Below are positions 46,531-56,408 of a DNA stretch of 64,000 nucleotides, in pieces. A model generated the notes under the pieces. That model did no database searches. It had not been told where the DNA came from and worked only from the letters and a program-made list of their open reading frames with translations. Each line of letters begins with the position of its first letter. The stretch's first letter is position 1. A program made the translations under genes and the position numbers. Where the stretch lies: positions 1,488,001-1,552,000 of the forward strand of contig CAJVGD010000042.1 in NCBI GenBank assembly GCA_910890315.1, read 5' to 3'. This stretch comes from Serendipita indica DSM 11827 (taxonomy: Eukaryota > Basidiomycota > Agaricomycetes > Sebacinales > Serendipitaceae).

Positions 46531-48112
46531 ATGGCCACCAACGGTACAATGGCATTCAACTCGACTTTGGCAGAGTATGGGAACACGACAAGTACTACCG
46601 GAAATGGCACGTCCACTGTAGGGACAGACAGTCCCTCGCCAGCAGCCCTGGCGATGGTCGCTTTTTTCTCTGTCCACGTCCAGTCGAAACAAGCCTCCCG
46701 TACGTCCGATTAGACCATTTAGACACATTTGCTGATGTGAACACGACAGTGGGCCTGGCTGCCTGGGTTATCTACGACTACTGTGTGTCACCAAGAGCTT
46801 TGGTCGCCTCAAACTAACCCCCGTTACGCCAGTTTTAACTATAGAAGACAGTGTAAAGCATATTTCTCCCCACATTTTCAACTCGTTGACCCATCAAAGG
46901 TTACCTTGTTCTGGTCATATCGATGGAGTATCTCAAAAGTGCTCTTCTTCTTGGTGCGTGACTAGTGCCGCATACTATATCCCCACCTTTCTCAACCGAC
47001 CCCAGAGTCGATATGCAACCCTTTTCACGGTCACATTCAATGCCATAGGCAAGTCCTTCCTAAAAGCAAATTCCATTAAATAACAACACCTCCAGTCACC
47101 TTCACGCCAAATCCATCCGATACGGTGCGTACGACTACAATCAGCGTTCTTTAGCTCACATAACCGCTTGTTTTCCTCTAGCTGTAAGCCCAAACCTGCG
47201 TTTCTTCGAGCTCAACTCACTATCAACAGCTGTCACATCTATCCATGGCTGTGGTTAACCGGAGCTACGAGCCTTATCTGCATAATGAATCGTCTGTACT
47301 CCTGTCTAACCTCGTCTTGTTCTGACACGTTTGCAGTTGTCCTCGTCTCCCGGATCTACGCACTTTGGAATCGGTCGCAGCTCATTCTCATCATCATGAT
47401 GTTTGGCCTTGTGGTGAATGTGGGATACTATTTTGGTATCGTTGCATACACCCATGCCACTTCCGAATTGCAACATACCTCCCTTCCGTTTACTGGGTGC
47501 TCGTCCGTTTCGCACTTTACCAAAGGATGGACGTTGCTTGTCGTCTCCCTCGTCTTTGAAGTCGTCCTGATCGTCCTCACCGCCATCAAGACTTATCCAA
47601 TAGTCATCCAACGCGGGTTCAATGCGCCACTCTACACACTTCTCCTCCGTGATGGCTTTCTCTATTTCATCATCATTATGGTTATGCAGATTATCAGCCT
47701 TTACGCCATCTTTTACCCTGCGCCACTCACGACTGTCCTCTTGATCAGCTTCCCTACGCTTTCGATCATGGGCATTTTTTGCAGTCGTCTTCTCCTTCGA
47801 CTACAAAGAGCGCTGACATGGGCTGGAGACGAGCCCTATAGCGAGTATGCCCGAACGGATTTGACCAAAGACTGGCCCATCGTCACCTTTGGAGGCAGTG
47901 GAGGGGGAAAACACTCGAGAGAGAGGATGACGGATCATAACCGCACATCCACAAATCCCTCTGTTCCAACACTCTTTCGCACCAACCATGGGTTCAGCGG
48001 CTCGCGCGAACGGCGGAAATATGACGATTCGACGACGGAGCATGGAGAAGAACTGATGGAGAGGGGGAGTGATTTAGTGGTGCTGGAGCCTGAACTCAAA
48101 TATTCAGGATGA
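46531..48112 (+). CDS. DUF6533 seven-helix membrane protein C
   Basis: The ATG at 46531 gives MATNGTMAFNSTLAEYGNTT, with several N-glycosylation sites. The exons read LGLAAWVIYDYF, LTIEDS, VTLFWSYRWSISKVLFFL, SRYATLFTVTFNAI, then a GC-AG intron at 47049-47095, VTFTPNPSDT, the 2-nt micro-exon CT at 47182-47183, and CHIYPWLWLTGATSLICIMN. The last exon has VLVSRIYALWNRSQLIL, PFTGCSS, helices 4-7, the motif KDWPIVTFGGSGG and an end in LELEPELKYSG-type sequence (VVLEPELKYSG). It is roughly 60 % like A and B by eye. It appears intact. Confidence 0.82.
47182..47183 (+). other. Apparent 2-nt micro-exon (CT) in gene C
   Basis: It lies between CCTCTAG and GTAAGCCC; the base differs (CT rather than TT) but the length is kept. 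Confidence 0.55.
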
Positions 48113-49046
48113 AGCTCGTCGTTCGCGAGGGACGAGTCATGGGAGCAAAAGGCAGTCCAGGGGACTCTAGAAGAAGACGGGTAGTCGCCACAAATGGTCT
48201 GGCGGAGGGCAGGCACCTCCTAGGCCTACCCACGAAGATGAACAGACTCTCTCCCTACAGGGACATAGGAAACAGACCAGAGATTCAACTCTGGTCAACC
48301 CAGCTCGGATCGTGAAACCCTTGGCGGAATGTTGTTCTTGCTTTTCGTATGCAAGCAAGAACTTGTCGTTGGAGGCGTAACCTGATACAGACGCCCGTTC
48401 CAAGGAGGGGTCTTTAGAGGACAATCAAGGGTATCTATGACTAGTTATTTTCATGATTCAACGTATTTTGTATTTTTGTGTAGTCTATTTGTTCTTTAGA
48501 GTTTGCGTTATGAGTGGCTAGTGACTTTGGCCTCGGCGGCGTGAGTCTCGAAATAGAATGTATCTACAGCAGGGAATGTATAGAGGGGTCGGTTGTTAGT
48601 TCTCTTCTTGATGGGGACTACACCGAGGGATCCGAGTTGGCGCCGCCCTGCCTATAGCCTGAGTGTCCTCAGAGCCCCTCGGCCGCCATGGTGAGACTTT
48701 GAGCCGTCAATCAAATGGCTTTATTGCTGTCTATAAGGCCGGGACTTCATCATGGACATTGCTGTCGTGTCAACACTCCTTGGACCTGTCCATCTCTTTT
48801 TACACCACGCGACCAACACTGCTGTTGACGATAAAGACGAAGAGGGACTACATCGACGTCGTTCTTCAAGTCGACACACGCGTTTCTGTCCTTTTCTGTC
48901 CTGTGGTCGGAGCCATCACGCCGCCCGTCACAAAATTAGCGAACTATTCGACGCGTGAACACGGGCCTGGATCCTCAGTCTTCCTTTGAAGCTCGACGGT
49001 TTACTCCCAAACGTGATCTCTCGAGCACACGCTAGATGTCTTCATA
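48113..49046. other. Spacer between DUF6533 genes C and D
   Basis: No protein gene was seen. It contains the three-hairpin cluster at 48275-48403, listed separately. Confidence 0.55.
48275..48403 (+). other. Cluster of three perfect or near-perfect hairpins
   Basis: Hairpin 1: GACCAGAG (48275-48282) pairs with CTCTGGTC (48289-48296) around a 6-nt loop. Hairpin 2: GTTCTTGCTT (48334-48343) pairs with AAGCAAGAAC (48353-48362) around a 9-nt loop. Hairpin 3: TTGGA+GGCGT (48369-48378) pairs with ACGCC and TCCAA (48391-48395 and 48399-48403) with a 3-nt bulge. It begins 160 bp after the stop of gene C. It could be a structured 3' UTR, a small non-coding RNA, or chance. Confidence 0.4.
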
Positions 49047-51582
49047 ATGACGATAGGAGATACAATGGTGTTCAACTCGACTTTCGGAGGTCATGGAAAC
49101 GCGACGAGTATTTCGGCAAATGACACCTTCCCTGCAGGACCCAGTGCGACTAACGGCACCCTCTTCCCTGGCATAGACATGGTCGCTTACTTTTCAAGTC
49201 ACGTCCAGTCAAAACAGGTCTCACGTGGGTGTAATTACTGCAGATTGAGTGCATGCGCTAACACGGAATCCCAGTGAGCCTCCTCGTCTGGGTGGTCTAC
49301 GACCATAGTGCGTCACCATAAAGCTTTCGTTATCGCATCACACTGATACCTCTTTACTATCTCAGTTTTAACTCTGTCTGATAGCGTATGCGATGCTACT
49401 CCTGCCAGTTTCAGCTCGCTGAACCCTCGCAGGTCAATTTGTTTTGGCTATGTCGATGGAGTATATCAAAGGGGCTTTTTCTCACTGTAAGCAACCCCGT
49501 CATACGTCTGCAATGTGCTCAAGACGACGGCAGAGTCGATATGTGACTATTGTGACAGCCACATTGGTTACCGTAGGCACGTCGTATCCCAAGTCCAGAA
49601 CCACTTTACTAACACTCCTCTTAGAGAACTTTGTTTCCAATCCTTCAGACACGGTACGCCAGGTTGGCCTTTAGGTTGTCATTGAGCTCATATAGTATTG
49701 TTCTTGCCATCTAGTTGTAAGTCTGCGTCGTCAGGGATATTGACTTGGCTCACTGTCTGCAGCTGTCGTGTTTCTCCCTGGCTACGGCTCACCGGAGCCA
49801 CCATTCTTATCAGCATCATAAATCGTTCGTACCTTTGACCTGTACTGTTTCGAAACTGAAACCTTGGCAGTAATACTCGTCTCCCGGATCTATGCGCTCT
49901 GGAACCGGTCGCGACTTATTCTCATTCTGACAATGCTTGGCCTTGTCCTGAACGCTGCCGTTTTTTTCGGCATCGTTGCCTACACCTATATCGATGCCGA
50001 AATAATGGCTAATCACCCGCCTTTTACTGGATGCATGGCTCTCCCGCACTTTCATTTCGGCTGGACGATGCTCGTCGCCACCCTCACTTACGAGGCCATT
50101 CTCGTGACCCTTACCGCTATCAAGGCCTACCCAGTGGCAATCCAACGGGGTGTCAAAACTCCACTTTACACACTCCTCCTTCATGATGGGCTCCTCTACT
50201 TTCTCGTGATCATGATCCTACAAATCATCAACCTCATATCCATCTTTCAGCCTGGTCCGCTCACTGGCGTCATGGTCAATGCCTTTCCCGCACTTGCCGT
50301 GATAGGTGTCTCGTGCAGTCGCTTACTCCTTCGACTGCAGCGAGCTCTTGTGGGAACCAAGGATGAGCCCTACAGCGATTTTATCAAGACAGAGCTCGAA
50401 AGAGACTGGCCCATTGTCACATTTGGAGGTAGTGGGGTAAAGGCGGAACCAGATGCGGGGGGGTCGTCTACACAACACTCCCATTTTCACCTTCCAGCAT
50501 TACCATACGCCACCCGTATTTCCCGACGCTCACGTAGGCAGCATCCACGCGAGTCTACCGTAGCGAAACCAGAGGAAGACGTTGCTGCAAGGCGGAGCGC
50601 GTTGGCGGAGCTCGAACTAGACCTTGCGCCGTTGGATGAAGCGCACGATGATATGTTTAGTCCAAACGAGGGGCGTATAGTTGGAGGGAAGGGTGATGAG
50701 AGCACTGAAGGCGCACATCAGAGCTCTAGTTTGACAGGGCATGGCGCCAGGAGACAATCGAAAAGGCTTCAGAAGCGTAGAAGCAGCACACTGACAAACC
50801 ATGAACGGGCTGCATCGACACTTGCGCATGGTATGGACATCTCCTTGACGGATTTATCGTCATCAGCAATGTCCAAGAAGCGAAAGGAGAGTATTGCACG
50901 CAGTCCTGCCGGGCAGGATGTACATGGCCACCATTCTTCATCTATGGCTATGGAGGACTCTGGTGATCGGGCTGGACGGACGGGTTGGCGGGGTGCGGAA
51001 GACGACTTTGATCCGACAGAGAGTCGAAGTCGGATCAGCGGTAGCTTGGATCGCGAGATTGATATCGGGGGAGCGTTTCGTGCGCTTACTGGTGCAGCTT
51101 CGCCAGTTGGGTCCAGAACCGGAGCTCCTATCGGAAAGGAGGCTGATTTAGAGGGCGACGCCGTCATGTCGACTACAACAAGGGAGGCGAGAAGAGACGA
51201 AAGCAGAAGCAGAAGTGCGCATGAGCAGGAAGATGTGGAGGAAACTGTGGCCTGGTCCCGAGGACGTCCGACATCACCCATCATCCCCGTGGTCGCGCGT
51301 ATTGAACAAGAGCAAATCATCACGTACCATCCTCGTCCGCGTTCCAGTGGAAAGCAGGACGATGAGCCCGATAGACAGGACATTCCAATGACTGGCACGA
51401 GCATTTCGGGCTCGTTCCCATTTTCATATGCCAACGGGAGAAGCGTGCTCGACTCGTCGCCGCCTGCTTCGCTAGAGACAGACGCTCGTTCTGGTCAAGG
51501 GAGCGCATCTGGTCACTCTGGAGACGCGGCGCGTCCCAAGCAAGGATCGTTGAGGATTAGTAGGGTTGGCATTTACGACTGA
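49047..51582 (+). CDS. DUF6533 seven-helix membrane protein D, long tail
   Basis: The ATG at 49047 gives MTIGDTMVFNSTFGGHGNAT. Small exons read LSLLVWVVYDH, LTLSDS, VNLFWLCRWSISKGLFLT, SRYVTIVTATLVTV, then a GC-AG intron at 49577-49624, ENFVSNPSDT, the 2-nt micro-exon TT at 49715-49716, and CRVSPWLRLTGATILISIIN. The last exon of over 1.7 kb begins VILVSRIYALWNRSRLIL and includes PPFTGCM, helices 4-7 and ERDWPIVTFGGSG. It then continues for about 390 residues of Ser/Arg/Asp/Glu-rich, probably disordered tail that A-C lack, with short basic clusters (RRQSKRLQKRRSS). It ends ISRVGIYD. The tail suggests regulation by phosphorylation. Confidence 0.85.
49715..49716 (+). other. Apparent 2-nt micro-exon (TT) in gene D
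   Basis: It lies between CCATCTAG and GTAAGTCT, as in the other three genes. Confidence 0.55.
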
Positions 51583-51779
51583 TACTCGAGTGACTCTATG
51601 TATTTGGTATTATCGCGGATTTTGTTTGCTATTGATTCATCGTTGGTTTGATGCGCGTATTGTGATGGTGAGCCACCGGGTCGGATGATCGTTAGCCATG
51701 TGCCGGCTTCGTCCATCCTTGGAGCCTTCCTCAACTTCCCCTCGTTCACGACAACGTCCAGAAAAAAAATCCGACGATA

Positions 51780-54005
51780 ATGACGACTACAGTCTTTCAC
51801 GGTCCTCCGTTAGAGCATACGCCTCCAACGAACCTCACGTTACCACAGTTTATGCTCGACGTCGCCCATCCTCTGCGACCTGTACGCACCACCGCCAACC
51901 CGTGGTTCATTGACGACCAGACTGGTCTCAATGTCAACTTTGAGGAAACCCGCAATCGTGTATACGGACTTGCGAATGCTCTTGCAGCACGTTGGCGTGT
52001 GAGCGAGGGAGATGTCGTTTGTACGTTTACGCCTAACGATGTCGATTATCCCATTACCATGTGGGCGATTCATCGCCTCGGTGCAGCTGTAACGTTCGTG
52101 CAACACTCTAGTTTGTTCCGAATTGACGTTTGTCCCAGGCCAGCGAATCCAGCGTACACTGCAGATGAACTGGGTGAGTTGTCAATTTCAAGCATGTTGA
52201 ATTTCTCACAAGTAAACTGCAGTTTATCAAATCCAGACGTCCCGTGCGTCGCTATTGATTACCTGTGCTGGTTCGCTTGGCATTGCGGAAGAAGCTGCAA
52301 AGAAAGCCGGGCTATCGCGCGACAAGATTATCGTGTTTGATGTACGAGGTCCTGCGGCTGCCAACTTCAAGACATCGTACCCGTGTATCGGGCAACTGAT
52401 CGAAGAGGGTCTCCGAAGTCCACCGGCGTTCACAGAGAAGGTTCTCGCGGAGGGAGAAGGAACTAGAATGATCGCATATCTGTGCTTCTCGAGTGGTACT
52501 ACCGGGAAACCCAAAGTACGTCCACTAATGGATTGTATGTCCTCGGATTCTAACCGTTTACAGGCGGTAGCCATCCCGCACTATTCGGTCATCTCGAATG
52601 TGATACAATTTGCGAGCTTTAACCGTATTGTGGATCCCAAGATTCCAAACGAGAAACGGCGTTTCAGACCAGGCGATGTGACCCTAGGCGTTCTGCCTAT
52701 GTACCATATTTACTCCATCGTCGTTGTCCTCCATTGCACCTTGTTTTGCGGGGTAAGGAAATTGCAGACGCTTTACATCTACTCACAGTTTCTAGCACAC
52801 CATTGTCGTTTTCCCAAAGTTTACACTGCAAGAAGCCATAAAGAGCATCATCAAATATCGCATCAGTCATCTGTACGTGTGCCATTATATGTATATCATG
52901 GCGTACTCACATTTGCTAGTTGGATCGTTCCACCGGTAGTTGTGCTTTTGAGCAAGCATCAGGGACTCAAAAAGAGCGATCTTGCAAGTGTTCGATACGT
53001 AATGGTTGGCGCTGCGCCCTTGTCTCCAGAGGTAGCCAGACAATTCGTAAAGGTTCTTCCTGCGGATGCTGCGGTCGGCCAGGGTTGGTAGAGCGAATCC
53101 TTCAGGATGGTTACTCAACGCTTGTGACAGGGTATGGTATGACGGAGACTTCGACGGTCGTTTGCATGCAACCATTGTTGGTCCATCATCACATTGACGG
53201 GAGTGCTGGTCGGCTCATATCGGGGACCACTGTCCGAGTCGTTGGCGAAGATGGCAAGCCAAAGACGTATGACGAGCCGGGAGAATTGCATGTCAAAGGG
53301 CCACAGACGTACGTGTTTACTTTCTAGCTGATTCGTTCTAAAGATGATTAGGATATACAACTCGTACCTGAATAACCCAAAGGCAAACGCCGAGACATTT
53401 GTGGATGGATGGGTGCGGACAGGAGACGAAGTCATAATTAAGAAGAATGGGGATATCTTCATTGTCGATCGCCTCAAGGAGATCCTGAAAGTGCGCGGCT
53501 TCCAAGTTGCACCCGCCGAACTCGAGGGTCTCTTGCTGGATCATCCTGCAGTTGCAGATGCGGGTGTTGTTGGTATTCCCGACGAGTACTCGGGTGAGGT
53601 ACCTGCGGCCTTTGTTCAGGTATGGATCATCCAACTGGGGGATTTTATCGAGGTCTGACGTGAGTAGCTACAACCAGACTTTGCGAAGAGGGTCAAAGGG
53701 AATAAGAAGGAAGAACAGAAGGTCAAGGAGGCTATCGCAAAGGTAGGGATGCCCCCCTGTGACAATAGACCGGATGCTCACACAAGCGCAGCACGTAGCG
53801 GAGAATAAGACGCGCTATAAGCACTTGGATGGAGGCGTCCACTTTGTCGATGCGGTTCCAAAGAATCCCAGCGGCAAGATTCTGGTAAGATGATTGGAAG
53901 CTGGCGTCACTCTGACTGACAGTATGGGGTTCACAGCGACGGTTACTGAGGGACATGGCCAAGGAGCGTAATTTGACTGGACCTGGACGGAAAGCAAAGC
54001 TCTAG
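51780..54005 (+). CDS. Acyl-CoA ligase, 4-coumarate-CoA ligase-like
   Basis: An ANL-superfamily enzyme that activates a carboxylic acid as acyl-AMP and then acyl-CoA. The ATG at 51780 gives MTTTVFHGPPLEHTPPTNLT. The AMP-binding motif is YLCFSSGTTGKPK. GVLPMYHIYSIVVVLH, ASVRYVMVGAAPLSPE and, after an intron at 53092-53138 that spans an apparent stop, GQGYGMTETST are further core motifs. The hinge and C-domain read VDGWVRTGDE, IVDRLKEILKVRGFQVAPAE, then DAGVVGIPDEYSGEVPAAFV and VDAVPKNPSGKI with the catalytic Lys. The end is GPGRKAKL, a possible peroxisomal targeting signal (KL end, PTS1-like). About eight short introns are present. The substrate is unknown. Confidence 0.88.
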
Positions 54006-54172
54006 ATTATTGATGGTGTACATTCCTGTGTTTTATGAGAATAAGCAGATGGCGCGTCGAAAGTCAGGCGCAAACCCAAACTTTGCCTTGAACCCCGACT
54101 GACCGTCTACCTGCCAGAAAACCCAAAAGTCGTCTGCGCCAGTCGCCAACGAATCAAGACTTGTACATCTAA

Positions 54173-56012
54173 ATGTCTGAAGCTCCAGCACTCCGCATCG
54201 TCCCAGGCGCTCCTCCGCCGGCGCCGCTCTCCAAAACGCAAAAGAAGAAGCGCAGAGCGCAAGGAAAGGGCGAGGGAGCGCATGATCAAATGGACTCTCC
54301 GCTGCTCACAAACGGCGTCAATTCTGCCATCGAGTCTGCGCTCGTCGACAGCGTGCCCGCGACCAAGAATCTCAACACGGCACTCGTCACCAAACCAGAA
54401 GAAGTTGCAAACGCAGCTATTGCAAGTGGTGCTGCAAGTGATATCGTCCAGGCTACAGGAATTCTCCCTTCGCCCGTCAAAAAGACGAGCGCAGTTGTCG
54501 AACTCGTCAACAAGCGTCACAGGGCGCTCCATAAGAAAATTGTATGTCATTATCCTTGACTCTCTCCGTGTTTCCATGTTGCGCTCATTCATGACCCTCG
54601 GACGCGCTTGTAGACGCGCTCCAAAATCTTCATTCATGATCAGCTGACCCGTGTTTACAGCAAAGGATCAAGGAATACTCTCATAAACCCGTCGAGAGTC
54701 TGAATGAAGACCAAAAGAAGTCTCTTGCTACCCTCCCAGCGCTTGAAGCTAGCTCCAAAGAGGTAGAGGGTGTCCGCGAGGCGATCGAGGTAAGGACCCT
54801 CTTTGTGTCAGTCTCCTTGCTCACAACATCCCCAAGCTTCACGAGGCAGAAGAACATGCAAACGAGGCACGCCGCGCCGCAGAAATCGAGGCTATTGTCA
54901 AACAACGAATTGCGGACGCTGTGGCAGAAGCTCGTGCGACGGCGGTTTCTCGTGCGGTCGAACTGGTCACTCTACTTCGGGAACTCCCTCGGCTATCAAC
55001 ATCCTCCGAGTGTCAAGAACTCGGCTCGGCATTGCAAGAGACGGATCAAAGCAAGCTCGAGACGACTGTCGGACTGTTCCTCGCTGGTCAGGGTGACTGT
55101 AAGCTACCAAACGCACTGTACGCCTCCACTTTCTAACCACTTTTCCAGACTCGAAAGTATCAGCTGCCCTCAATGCTCACCTCCACCCACCCTCGCCCAC
55201 CGGTACCCCCGCTCCAGAAGAACAACCCGAACCAGAGACAACAGACCCCGCTCCTGTACCGTCTGGCGTCATCGGTGGTATCCCGGCTTCGGCACCAGTT
55301 GGCGGTTCATATCACTTTATGCAAGAAAGTGAGCTCGAACCATCGACGCCATTCGACGAGGGAGCCGAGTGGGTGGAACATCCAGAGGAACAAGCTGCCG
55401 AGGAGCCATCTCAAGCAGCCCCCGTAGAAACCCAGACCGCTACTGCTCTGGACTGGGCGGCTGAAGATCATGGTGACCTCCCGCCAATCTCTGGCCTGCA
55501 AGAACACTTTGGCGCTTCTGGGCAAGCTACCCCTGTCGTTGACGCACCACCGACCGACCTCCAGGCGAGCTCTGCCGAATGGGCTGCCGTTCCTGACGAG
55601 TATGGTGCGAAAGAGACCAAGGAGGATGAATCAGACGGGTTCACCACAATACCATCGAAACGCGGCCACGGCGACTCGCGGGGTGGAGATCGTTCGCGAG
55701 GGCGTGGGTACCGTGGTCGTGGTGGCGCTGGTGGCGATTGGAGGTCTGGGTCTGGATATGGATCTGGTGGAGAGGGTCATACTGGTCGTGGTGGCTATCG
55801 TGGTGGTGGAGAGAATCGTGGCCGAGGCGAGTATCGCGGCCGTCCTCGAGGAGAGTGGCGTGGTGGCCGGGGAGAATACAGGGGCCGAGGAGAAGGAAGA
55901 GGGGAGGGACGAGGCGGTACGCGGTTTTAATTGCCCATTAGACCCTTCTCATTGATACTTTTCAGGCTACCGTGGTCGTCCAGCTCCAGCTCCAGCATCC
56001 GATGCTCAATGA
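54173..56012 (+). CDS. Coiled-coil and RGG-box protein, caprin-like layout
   Basis: The ATG at 54173 gives MSEAPALRIVPGAPPPAPLS and a basic KTQKKKRRAQGKG. A helical segment (VVELVNKRHRALHKKI, then QRIKEYSHKPVESLNEDQKK) follows, then a coiled coil (HANEARRAAEIEAIVKQRIA) and LVTLLRELPRLS. The middle is acidic and Ser/Pro-rich; the end holds about 25 RGG/RG repeats (GYRGRGGAGGDW, GRGEYRGRPRGEWRGG). The last intron (about 55919-55965) joins to GYRGRPAPAPASDAQ with the stop at 56010. Metazoan caprins combine a helical N-terminal dimer region with a C-terminal RGG tail, and bind RNA; this has the same order but no proven homology. A role in RNA-protein granules is an inference. Confidence 0.7.
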
Positions 56013-56408
56013 TTGGCGTAGAGCGCTTCATTGGGATTACTTTGACTTCATCTACCTCTTGATTTTTTGTACCACAGCTGTCGCGGACATTTGTCGATGC
56101 TCGATACCGTGTCTTGCTTTCGTGTCATGTACGTGCAACCTTGAACACATTTCTTGATACATGTAGCTGGAGCTTGACATGATCCTAAAACTGTATATGC
56201 TCGACGATCCTGGATCCAGGCCTTGGTCCATCTCCGCGTCTTGGAGATCTGAGTTTGCCCTCGCTCGCAGGTACTACATAGAACCAAGACCTGAACTATG
56301 GAGACATGGGCCGATTGTTAGAGTCCTACTCGACGTCGCCAAGGTGATACCACCCTCAGGCCTTTGGACCCGACCGCTCCAGATGAAATTGGAGACTTTG
56401 AGCATACA
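56013..56408. other. Intergenic stretch
   Basis: It is the 3' flank of the RGG protein. No supported gene. Confidence 0.5.

Larger units (their letters stand above)
42938..46800 (+). repeat. Tandem duplication unit 2
   Basis: Same gene order as unit 1: small proteolipid gene, DUF6533 gene (B), then the 5' part of a DUF6533 gene, which here continues as intact gene C. The right end of the match with unit 1 lies inside gene C at about 46860. An insertion of about 300 bp (45850-46160) is specific to this copy. Confidence 0.8.

Noticed and set aside
48167-48424. 85-codon minus-strand frame over the hairpin cluster
   Set aside because: Cys-rich by chance of base composition; the inverted repeats create mirrored frames and there is no start context.
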